Positions 16,668 to 24,051 of a stretch of DNA of 32,346 nucleotides are shown one piece after another. Both the position numbers and the translations under genes were made by a program. The stretch spans positions 1 to 32,346 of the forward strand of contig CAZIWJ010000006.1 of the NCBI GenBank assembly GCA_964542855.1, given 5' to 3'. The notes beneath the pieces are model-generated. The model saw nothing but the letters and a program-made list of their open reading frames with translations. It was not told where the DNA came from and did no database searches. Position 1 is the first letter of the stretch. Every line of letters starts with the position of its first letter. The stretch comes from CAZIWJ01 sp964542855. Its GTDB lineage: Bacteria > Bacteroidota > Bacteroidia > Cytophagales > Cyclobacteriaceae.

Positions 16668-17984
16668 TTACAGGGCAGGCTCAGCGTAGAGGTCAAACTC
16701 GCTGGCCCCAGTAATTGTTAAACGGGCAAAGTCGCCAATCCGAAGGTGATTTCCCCTGGCAGGCACCAGCACTTCGTTATCTACTTCCGGTGAATCCGAC
16801 TCGGTTCTTCCGTAATACCAATCGCTTTCTTTCCGGTCGATGAGTACTTTCAGGGTTTGCCCTACTTTCTGCTGGTTAATTTCCCGGGAAATTTGCTCCT
16901 GAACATCCATAACCGCATTAGCCCGTTCCTGTTTAGTTTCTTCCGGAACGTGGTCTTCCATGGCTTTATGGGCGTGAGTATCTTCCTCATGCGAATAGGT
17001 AAAAATGCCAAGACGTTCGAACCGGGAATCCTTTACGAATTGTAGCATTTCCTGAAAGTCTTCTTCCTCTTCTCCCGGATGGCCGGCGATAAGGGTAGTG
17101 CGCAGCGCGATACCGGGCACTTCGTTCCTGATTTCAGTAATAAGTTCTTCGGTTTTCGGGCGGGTTATACCCCGGCGCATTTGTTTGAGTACCCGGGTAG
17201 AGCCGTGTTGCAAGGGCATATCGAGGTAGTTACAAATATTATCGTATTCGCGCATTACAGGAAGGATATCTCGCGGAAAACCGGAGGGGAAGGCGTAGTG
17301 CAGCCGAATCCATTCTATTCCTTCCACGTTAGCCAGGTGCTTCAGTAATTCAGACAGGTTTCTTTTACGGTACAGGTCCAGGCCGTAATAGGTTGAATCC
17401 TGAGCAATTAACAGGAGTTCTTTTACACCGTTCCGGGCCAGGTTCCGGGCTTCCTTCACCAGGTCTTCAATGCTTCTCGAGCGGTGTTTGCCCCGCATAA
17501 GCGGGATGGCACAAAAAGAACAGGGGCGGTCGCAGCCTTCCGAAATTTTTAAATAGGCGTAGTGAGCATCGGTAGTGATGGTTCTTTCGCCCACCAAATC
17601 GTGCTTGTAATCGGCATTAAACTTTTTAAGCAGCAGCGGCAACTCCATGGTACCGAAGTAGGCATCTACCTCCGGAATTTCTTTCTCCAGGTCTTCCCGG
17701 TAGCGATGCGACAGGCATCCGGTAACGTAAACTTTTTCTACCTGCCCCTCTGCCTTGGCATCGGTATAACGAAGAATAGTGTCGATCGATTCCTGTTTGG
17801 CATTGTCAATAAACCCACAGGTATTAATAATTACAATGTTGGCATCGTCGTTCAGGTCTTCGTGCGAGGTATCTATTTCGTTCGCCCTCAATTGGGTGAG
17901 CATTACTTCTGAGTCGACCAGGTTCTTGGAACAACCCAGCGTAACAATATTTACCTTATCTTTTCTACTCCCTTTAGTCCGCAC
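16668..17984 (-). CDS. rimO: Ribosomal protein S12 methylthiotransferase RimO
   Basis: 438 residues from a GTG at 17984 (GTG CGG ACT AAA). The frame is open 42 codons further upstream, but that part resembles nothing and would run through the shared promoter region, so I prefer the GTG. N-terminal MTTase domain with three cluster cysteines (TLGCSKNLVDSE, NTCGFIDN, VTGCLSHR). Radical-SAM CxxxCxxC motif in EGCDRPCSFCAIP. C-terminal TRAM domain from about 375. It uses two 4Fe-4S clusters and SAM to add a methylthio group to the conserved Asp of ribosomal protein S12. First gene of a rimO-bshC(-namZ) run on the minus strand. Confidence 0.93.
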   Translation of the reverse strand: MRTKGSRKDKVNIVTLGCSKNLVDSEVMLTQLRANEIDTSHEDLNDDANIVIINTCGFIDNAKQESIDTILRYTDAKAEGQVEKVYVTGCLSHRYREDLEKEIPEVDAYFGTMELPLLLKKFNADYKHDLVGERTITTDAHYAYLKISEGCDRPCSFCAIPLMRGKHRSRSIEDLVKEARNLARNGVKELLLIAQDSTYYGLDLYRKRNLSELLKHLANVEGIEWIRLHYAFPSGFPRDILPVMREYDNICNYLDMPLQHGSTRVLKQMRRGITRPKTEELITEIRNEVPGIALRTTLIAGHPGEEEEDFQEMLQFVKDSRFERLGIFTYSHEEDTHAHKAMEDHVPEETKQERANAVMDVQEQISREINQQKVGQTLKVLIDRKESDWYYGRTESDSPEVDNEVLVPARGNHLRIGDFARLTITGASEFDLYAEPAL

Positions 17985-18010
17985 AGCTCTCGCTATTTTG
18001 TTTATATTAC

Positions 18011-18031
18011 TATTTTTGCCCCGCAAAGTTA
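18011..18031. promoter_or_regulatory. Back-to-back -7 boxes in one inverted repeat
   Basis: TATTTTTG on the plus strand (18011-18018) and TAACTTTG on the minus strand (18031-18024) both match TAnnTTTG exactly. They are mirror images around a CCC centre. The plus box faces the lipoprotein gene at 18065; the minus box faces rimO (GTG at 17984). Neither has a clear TTTG at the expected -33 distance. Confidence 0.45.
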
Positions 18032-18064
18032 AGAAAGATATTGGAAAGTGAGTAGGAGTATTCC

Positions 18065-18904
18065 ATGGCTGTAATAATAAGAGTATTGATACTGAGCGGG
18101 TTATTATCATCCTGCACCGACATAAAAAACTGTGCAGAAACTACCAACCCGTTTCTCGTGATAGATTTCCGCATTATCGACAGCCCTCCCGCCCAGGATA
18201 CGCTGTTCAACTACGGGTTGGAGACCGACGCCGGGCTCGGCTTTATTTTACCGGAAGATTCTGCCGTATTCAGAACAATTTTACCCCTCGACGTAACCCG
18301 CGATACGGTTAGGTACACCATCCAGGGAAATGGTGAACTAAACCGGTTAACGATAGCTTACCGCCGGCAGCAAAGACTCATTTCAGAAGAATGCGGGTTT
18401 GAAGTAATTTTTTCAGACCTCCGGTTGCTTTCTTCTACCTACGATTCTGTTGCGTTAACTAACCCGCTGCTGGAGGCCGACGAACAAACCACCGACCCGA
18501 ACCTTACTATTCTTACCTGTAGCAATTTGCTCGATACCATTGCCCGGGTTCGTTTTTTCAATCCTGATTCGGCTACCCTTTTCCCTGATACGCTTTTTAT
18601 CGACCAGGTTCGTAAACTGAACGGCGAAGTGGTGGCCACCACCCGGGAATTCAGCGAAGTTGGCCTGCCTCTAAACCCGGAAGCCGACAGTATTATTTAC
18701 CTTTTCCAGCGCCAGGATCTTACCGATACCTTGCAATTAAACTACGACACTACCCGGCTTAGCCAGCGATGCGTACCTTCGCTGAAGTATTCCGAATTAA
18801 CCGTAGCCGGTTACAGTAGTTCATTCGATACGGCTATCGTATTCCGGGACGAGGTAAGCAAAGCCAACCCGGTGAACATTCAGTTATTTTTCAAGCCCGA
18901 TTAG
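18065..18904 (+). CDS. DUF6452-like lipoprotein with an internal duplication
   Basis: 279 residues. The start is fixed by AGGAG six bases before the ATG. A lipoprotein signal ends in LLSSC (Cys17), so the protein is probably attached to the envelope. I recognise it as resembling the DUF6452 family; no function is known. The chain is two copies of one module of roughly 130 residues: Cys23...Cys110 in the first and Cys152...Cys236 in the second. They share parallel runs, LPL...DTV.Y / LPL...DSIIY, LTIAYR / LQLNYD, and STYDSVAL / SSFDTAIV. Three bases separate it from the next gene, so the two form an operon. Divergent from rimO. Confidence 0.75.
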   Translation: MAVIIRVLILSGLLSSCTDIKNCAETTNPFLVIDFRIIDSPPAQDTLFNYGLETDAGLGFILPEDSAVFRTILPLDVTRDTVRYTIQGNGELNRLTIAYRRQQRLISEECGFEVIFSDLRLLSSTYDSVALTNPLLEADEQTTDPNLTILTCSNLLDTIARVRFFNPDSATLFPDTLFIDQVRKLNGEVVATTREFSEVGLPLNPEADSIIYLFQRQDLTDTLQLNYDTTRLSQRCVPSLKYSELTVAGYSSSFDTAIVFRDEVSKANPVNIQLFFKPD

Positions 18905-18907
18905 TTT

Positions 18908-19579
18908 ATGCGCTCAGCCCTGTTTTTTATTTTATTGCTTCCGTCGCTGGCTATACAGGCCCAGTCGGTAGATACCACCAAAGTTTACCGCCCGCAGGCC
19001 TTTCGTTTCGGGTACACTGTTTCCAGTGCCTTACGAACACTGATCGATGGAAGCATTACCCAGTTTGCCGGCCACGCCGACATTCCTTTTTACCGGTTTA
19101 TGCTGGCAGCTGATGTGGGGTATCAGCAAGCTGAGCGCACCCCCAGGGAAGCTGACGGGGTACAGTATAATTACAGCAATGAGGGGGTATATTATAAAAT
19201 TGGCATTGATTACAACCTGGTAAATAACGAACGGGAGAACCCGATTGCCGACCGTAATGTATTTTACGTGGGGTTACATTTTGCCCAGGCCCTCTTTAGC
19301 GATGAATCTTCTTTTATGGTCGATGATCTGTTGCGCGGCCCGGTGCAGCAGCAGGTGAAGAACGAGCGTGCAAACGCCTGGTGGGTGGAAGGGGTAGTTG
19401 GAACCAAAGCAGAAATAACCGGCAATTTGTACCTGGGCTTTAATACTCAAATTCGTTTCAGCCCGTCAGTTACTACTTCGGGTACACTGGATCCTTTCGA
19501 TATTCCCGGTTACGGCAGCGGGGCAAGAATCCTGAGGGTCGGCTTTGAATTTTATCTACTTTACCGCCTTAGGCTTTAA
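18908..19579 (+). CDS. DUF6048-like outer-membrane beta-barrel protein
   Basis: 223 residues. Signal peptide (about 1-19, cleavage after IQA), then alternating beta-strand sequence with aromatic girdle residues, and a C-terminal strand ending in Leu-Tyr-Arg-Leu-Arg-Leu. Resembles DUF6048 proteins (YKAGFDYN-like strand here YYKIGIDYNLV, followed by VFYVGLHFAQALF and WWVEGVVGTKAEI). The barrel and outer-membrane location are inferred from this pattern. It starts 3 bases after the DUF6452-like gene; I recall the same two families being neighbours in other Bacteroidota, which suggests a lipoprotein-barrel pair. Function unknown. Confidence 0.7.
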   Translation: MRSALFFILLLPSLAIQAQSVDTTKVYRPQAFRFGYTVSSALRTLIDGSITQFAGHADIPFYRFMLAADVGYQQAERTPREADGVQYNYSNEGVYYKIGIDYNLVNNERENPIADRNVFYVGLHFAQALFSDESSFMVDDLLRGPVQQQVKNERANAWWVEGVVGTKAEITGNLYLGFNTQIRFSPSVTTSGTLDPFDIPGYGSGARILRVGFEFYLLYRLRL

Positions 19580-19615
19580 CCGTTTTAAAAACACGTATGT
19601 ATTGGTTAGCCGGAA

Positions 19616-20221
19616 CTAATAAATAAGACCGGTATTAGGATCTACCAGCCCCTTATTCTGGAGCTTGTTATAAATTTCCAGGCACACCCAGGCATCGGTG
19701 GCTGCGTAACGTATTTGTTTTTCGCTGTATTCCGGGTTCGCCCAGTTAGAAGTTTGCTGCGACTTGGAAACCCGCATACCAAGAAAGATGGCCGACAGCC
19801 TACGCACGCCCGCATGATTAATTTCCAGCTTACTGGCTACATTGTTTAGCTCAACAACCCCGGCCGGGTTAAACTCATTTAGCAGTTGTAAATCCCTGAT
19901 ATCATCTTTTATGCTAATGCCTACTTTTTTGAGGTCAGGCCTCTCGAACAGGGAAGCCAGGTCGCTGGTAAAAGTAGTGTGGCTAATCCGGATCAGGTAC
20001 ACCTTATGCGGTACAGCCAGTTGAAGCAGAGCCACCGGGTATTTTTCTCCTTTGCGGAAAGACGGCCTGGTTTCGGTATCGAAGCCCAGGATTGGCTGTT
20101 CGTGCAGTTCTTCCACTACACCTTCCAGGTGATCATCTTCCACAATAATTTCAACCGGGCCGTCGTACTGACCGAGCGGAAGTTCGTTAATTTGTTCTTT
20201 GGTAATTTCTTTTGGAAACAT
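19616..20221 (-). CDS. 3'-5' exonuclease, DEDDy family (RNase D-like)
   Basis: 201 residues covering a single exonuclease domain. Exo I is FDTET (Asp48, Glu50), Exo II is GISIKDDIRD (Asp106/Asp110), and Exo III is YAATDAW (Tyr172, Asp176), the DEDDy arrangement. It lacks the HRDC domain of full RNase D. Two-metal 3'-5' hydrolysis of RNA or DNA is expected in the cytoplasm; which nucleic acid is not decidable here. Convergent with the DUF6048-like gene (36-base gap) and 59 bases downstream of nhaC on the same strand. Confidence 0.87.
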   Translation of the reverse strand: MFPKEITKEQINELPLGQYDGPVEIIVEDDHLEGVVEELHEQPILGFDTETRPSFRKGEKYPVALLQLAVPHKVYLIRISHTTFTSDLASLFERPDLKKVGISIKDDIRDLQLLNEFNPAGVVELNNVASKLEINHAGVRRLSAIFLGMRVSKSQQTSNWANPEYSEKQIRYAATDAWVCLEIYNKLQNKGLVDPNTGLIY

Positions 20222-20280
20222 TCCAGATGCAGGTACTCAGTTGGTAATTTAACTTCGAGTTACTATAAATGGTTTAAAAT

Positions 20281-21762
20281 TTAGGCACTGGCTGCAACTT
20301 CTGCCGGGGCGGTTTGCTGTTCGGGCAGGCGGGCAATTCTGAAGCCAAGGTATCCCATTAAGATGGTCATAAGCGGACTAATAATATTGAAGAAACAAAA
20401 CGGAGCATAAACGGCAGTAGCTACTCCCAGTACGCTGGCCTGAGTGGCACCGCAGGTGTTCCAGGGAATAAGTACTGAAGTAACGGTTCCGGAGTCCTCC
20501 AAACTTCGGCTCAGGTTTTCCGGCTTAAGCCCCCTGTCGCGGTAGGTATCGGCGTACATCCTTCCCGGAACTACGATGGCCAGGTACTGATCGGAAGCAG
20601 TGAGGTTAAAAAACAAGCAGGTACCCACTGTAGAACTAATGAGTGAACCGGTAGATTTAACCGAGCTAATTATTTTCTGCGCGATGCAGGCCAGCATCCC
20701 CGACGATTCCATGGCCCCGCCAAAAGTCATGGCACAAATAATTAACCATACGGTTCCCAGCATCCCGGCCATTCCGCCGGTAGAAAGTAAACTATTAACC
20801 AGGTTGTTATCGGTTGTTACACTGATATTGGTATACAGCGCTTTCATTACCGCAACGTAGGTAGCCTGAGCGCCAGTGTATCCCTCACCTGCTATTTCAG
20901 CAATGACCTGCGGCTGGAAAATAATAGCAAAAACGGCACCCAACAGCGATCCGACCAGCAGGGCCGGCAGGGCGGGTATCTTCCTCACGATCATCACAAT
21001 AACGAGTACCGGAACAATGAATAACCAGCCGGTAATATTAAACTTACTATCGATGGCATTCAGTACCGGGCTAATACCGGCAGCCTGCTCCAGGGTATCG
21101 GCACTTAAACCCACAATGAGGAAAATAATTAAAGCCAGGATGATGGAAGGTACCGTAGTGATGGTCATGTACCGAATGTGGGTAAACAGGTCGGTTCCCG
21201 CCATGGCAGGGGCAAGATTAGTGGTGTCGGAAAGGGGCGACATTTTATCGCCGAAGTAAGCCCCCGATATAATGGCCCCCCCGATGATGCCTTCCGATAA
21301 ACCCAGGGCCTTGCCAATTCCCAGCAAGGCCACTCCAACGGTAGCAACGGTAGACCAGCTGCTTCCCGTGGCAATAGATACAATGGCACAAATGATGCAG
21401 GCAGCAAATAAGAAAATGGTCGGGTTTAGGATTTGCAGTCCGTAATAAATCATGGCAGGTACAATACCACTCAGCAGCCAGGTGCCGGCCAGCGATCCGA
21501 TAACCAGCAGGATTAACATCGACGACATGGCCGAACTGATGCTGCTCACCATTCCTTCCCGCAACTGTTTCCAGGTAATACCCGTACGAAGAGCCACCAG
21601 TGAAGCTACGGCTGTAGACAGGATAAGCACAATTTGATTAGAACCTGACAGTGCTTCGTCGCCAAAAATATAAACGTTGAAAGAGAGTAGTACAATGAGA
21701 AAGGAAATAGGAATAATCGACTCACCCAGGGTAGGTTTTCGATGTTGTACTTGTTCTATCAT
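20281..21762 (-). CDS. nhaC: Na+/H+ antiporter, NhaC family
   Basis: 493 residues, about 11-12 hydrophobic segments, no signal peptide. NhaC signatures: GSSWSTVATVGVALLGIG (about 133-150), then SGAYFGDKMSPLSDTTNLAPAMAG with the acidic/polar ion-path residues, and near the C-terminus SGTVTSVLIPWNTCGA. An inner-membrane antiporter exchanging cytoplasmic sodium for protons; some relatives exchange malate or other carboxylates instead, which sequence alone does not exclude. It has its own leader, divergent from dnaX across a 114-base AT-rich gap. Confidence 0.9.
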   Translation of the reverse strand: MIEQVQHRKPTLGESIIPISFLIVLLSFNVYIFGDEALSGSNQIVLILSTAVASLVALRTGITWKQLREGMVSSISSAMSSMLILLVIGSLAGTWLLSGIVPAMIYYGLQILNPTIFLFAACIICAIVSIATGSSWSTVATVGVALLGIGKALGLSEGIIGGAIISGAYFGDKMSPLSDTTNLAPAMAGTDLFTHIRYMTITTVPSIILALIIFLIVGLSADTLEQAAGISPVLNAIDSKFNITGWLFIVPVLVIVMIVRKIPALPALLVGSLLGAVFAIIFQPQVIAEIAGEGYTGAQATYVAVMKALYTNISVTTDNNLVNSLLSTGGMAGMLGTVWLIICAMTFGGAMESSGMLACIAQKIISSVKSTGSLISSTVGTCLFFNLTASDQYLAIVVPGRMYADTYRDRGLKPENLSRSLEDSGTVTSVLIPWNTCGATQASVLGVATAVYAPFCFFNIISPLMTILMGYLGFRIARLPEQQTAPAEVAASA

Positions 21763-21876
21763 ATTGAAATGCCCTATTTTGTTCTGAGAAACTTTTAAAT
21801 ATAAACAAATTTTTTCTTCGCGCTGAAAAACAGCATAAATTGGTTACCCTTGGCGGAGTTTTATTAATTTAACCGA

Positions 21877-23550
21877 ATGGAAAGTTACGTTGTATCGGCC
21901 CGAAAATACCGTCCTACCGGATTCGGGGAAGTAGTAGGGCAGGAACATATCACTACCACACTCAATAACGCAATTAAGCAAAATCACCTGGCGCAGGCAC
22001 TTCTCTTTTGCGGGCCGCGCGGGGTAGGAAAAACCACCTGTGCCCGTATTCTTGCCCGGCTGGTGAATAACTTTGAACAGGAAGAAGCGCCCCTGAATAT
22101 TTACGAGCTCGACGCGGCATCTAACAACTCGGTAGAAGATATCCGAAACCTGATCGACCAGGTGCGTTACCCGCCCCAGCAGGGAAAATATAAGGTTTAC
22201 ATCATCGATGAGGTGCACATGCTTTCCAACCAGGCGTTTAATGCTTTCCTGAAAACGCTGGAAGAACCGCCCTCCTACGCTATTTTTATCCTGGCTACCA
22301 CGGAAAAGCACAAGGTAATTCCTACCATTCTTTCCCGTTGCCAGATTTACGACTTTAACCGCATTCAGCTGTCTGATATTGTTCAGCACTTACAGAAAAT
22401 AGCCCGTAATGAAGGGGTAACTACCGAAGAAGATGCCTTGCTGCTTATTGCCCAGAAAGCCGACGGGGCCCTGCGCGATGCTTTGTCGCTGTTCGATTTG
22501 CAGGTTACCTTTTCTACCGATAATAGTGTTACCTACGCCAATACCATCCGGAATTTGCACATCCTGGATTACGACTATTATTTCCGGGTAACCGAAAGCC
22601 TTCACGCCCAGGACCGCAGCCAGGTGTTCCTGGTGTTTGACGAAATTATTCAGCAGGGCTTCGACGGCCGGAATTTTATTATAGGCTTAAGTGAGCATTT
22701 CCGGAACCTGCTGGTTTGCAAAGATCCGGCTACCGTGCAGCTTATGGAAGGTTCGGAGCAGGTAAAACAGCGCTACCTGGAACAGTCGCGGCAAACAGAA
22801 ACCGGCTTTCTGCTTACTGCCCTTAATATTGCTAATCAGTGCGACTTACATTACAAGCAGAGCAAGAACCAACGATTACACGTGGAGGTTTACCTGATGA
22901 AAATAGCTCACATTAATGCGGCTATCCGGATGGTAGAACAAGGTTTTTCGGCTGAAGAAGGAAAAAAAAAAGCCCCACCGGTAAAAGAGGAAGCTGATCC
23001 GTTAAAAGAAGAAGTAAAGCGGGTTCAGATAAACCGGTTAAAGCCCACCACCCGGTTACCCAATAAAGACCAATTGCTGCAAAAGCAGGTAGCTTCTCCT
23101 GCCGGGAAACTGGAAACCCAGGCGGCTGTTGCCGAAAAGGAAGTAAAATCGGATACCGTGCAACCTTCCCAGCCGGAAGATGCTCCAATTAACAGGGATG
23201 CCTTGCAGAAAGCATGGGCGAGTTACGCCAGGAAACGCAAGGAAGCCGGCAAGCTTTACGAATACACGTTACTGAACCAGCCCGTTGAACTGCTGGAAGA
23301 TGGAATCACCATCGAGTTAACCATTAATAACCCGTTAGATCAGGACGTTCTAACTGATGTTAGGGCGGACTTGATGAGTTACCTGAGAACCGCTTTGCAA
23401 AACCAGCAACTCTCATTAACAACTGCCCTCAGGAAGGAAGAGCGTAAAAGAAAGCTTTACACGGCAGAAGAAAAATTTAAGCACCTGGCCGAAAAAAATC
23501 CGCTGCTTCATGAATTGAAAGATCGGCTGGGGCTGGATACCGAGTTTTAA
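21877..23550 (+). CDS. dnaX: DNA polymerase III subunit gamma/tau (DnaX)
   Basis: 557 residues. AAA+ clamp-loader core: Walker A GPRGVGKTT (46-54), the LDAASNNSVEDIR segment, Walker B IIDEVHML (about 109-116), and sensor region ATTEKHKVIPTILSRCQ. Domain III ends near 350. A charged, Pro/Lys-rich linker and a C-terminal tau-like tail follow (about 440-557). The zinc-binding four-Cys module normally between Walker A and the LDAASN segment is absent, which shortens the protein. A ten-A run (22962-22971) falls at codons 362-365, just after domain III; see the slippage entry. Subunit of the clamp loader that assembles the sliding clamp and joins polymerase cores. Its stop codon overlaps that of the convergent response regulator. 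Confidence 0.95.
   Translation: MESYVVSARKYRPTGFGEVVGQEHITTTLNNAIKQNHLAQALLFCGPRGVGKTTCARILARLVNNFEQEEAPLNIYELDAASNNSVEDIRNLIDQVRYPPQQGKYKVYIIDEVHMLSNQAFNAFLKTLEEPPSYAIFILATTEKHKVIPTILSRCQIYDFNRIQLSDIVQHLQKIARNEGVTTEEDALLLIAQKADGALRDALSLFDLQVTFSTDNSVTYANTIRNLHILDYDYYFRVTESLHAQDRSQVFLVFDEIIQQGFDGRNFIIGLSEHFRNLLVCKDPATVQLMEGSEQVKQRYLEQSRQTETGFLLTALNIANQCDLHYKQSKNQRLHVEVYLMKIAHINAAIRMVEQGFSAEEGKKKAPPVKEEADPLKEEVKRVQINRLKPTTRLPNKDQLLQKQVASPAGKLETQAAVAEKEVKSDTVQPSQPEDAPINRDALQKAWASYARKRKEAGKLYEYTLLNQPVELLEDGITIELTINNPLDQDVLTDVRADLMSYLRTALQNQQLSLTTALRKEERKRKLYTAEEKFKHLAEKNPLLHELKDRLGLDTEF
22962..22997 (+). promoter_or_regulatory. Candidate slippage site in dnaX (A10) with -1-frame stop
   Basis: Ten consecutive A (22962-22971) followed by G, preceded by the purine-rich GAAGAAGG. 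A -1 shift (or one extra A in the mRNA) reads eight codons to TGA at 22995-22997, giving about 373 residues. A +1 shift reaches TAA at 22982-22984. The shortened product would be the clamp-loader core only, matching gamma in other bacteria. Confidence 0.5.
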
Positions 23551-23960
23551 GACCAGATTTCCAGGGTCTTCACCTCGTTCAGGGCTTCTTCGGTAAGAGG
23601 CTTGGTGATGAACTTAATAACATGATCGTTATTAATGATCTTGTCTATATCGCGTTTATTATCGGAGCTAGACAGGATAGTTACCTTACACTTACTTCTA
23701 ACTTCTTCAGGAAAGCTCTCGAATTCATACAGGAACACAAAGCCATCTACAATAGGCATGTTAATATCCAGGAAAATTAAATCGGGAAGGCGATCAGTAT
23801 TTTTTTTGTTTTCTTCCAGGTAATCAAGGGCTGCATTACCCGAGTTGGTTACAACTACTTCTTTGGCAAACCCGGTAATCTCGATAATTCGCTTGCTAAT
23901 GAAATTGTCCGTTTCATTATCATCTACAAGCATCACCAAATCTATTGAATCCCCTTTCAT
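23547..23960 (-). CDS. Single-domain response regulator (REC only)
   Basis: 137 residues, all one receiver domain: acidic pair Asp13-Asp14, phosphoacceptor Asp65 in FLDINMP, Ser/Thr switch in ILSSS (about 96-98) and Lys120 in TKPL. No output domain, so it must act by binding a partner, as in CheY-like or Rcp-type regulators; a histidine kinase is not in the window. The stop codon overlaps the dnaX stop by two bases (TTTTAA read on both strands), so the two messages converge with no spacer. Confidence 0.92.
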   Translation of the reverse strand: MKGDSIDLVMLVDDNETDNFISKRIIEITGFAKEVVVTNSGNAALDYLEENKKNTDRLPDLIFLDINMPIVDGFVFLYEFESFPEEVRSKCKVTILSSSDNKRDIDKIINNDHVIKFITKPLTEEALNEVKTLEIWS

Positions 23961-24051
23961 AGCGTTAATTTAGATCGGCAAATTAGAGGTACAGCAAACA
24001 AAATGAAACCTCATATGGAACAGATTCTTACATTAGAAAGAAGGTGATCTG

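Noticed and set aside
16668..18110. Extended N-terminus of RimO (42 extra codons)
   Set aside because: The extra part matches no family member and would cross the divergent promoter region; the GTG at 17984 gives the normal family start.
21844..22389. 181-codon frame on the minus strand
   Set aside because: Lies antisense to the AAA+ core of dnaX, which is certain; its translation matches nothing recognisable.
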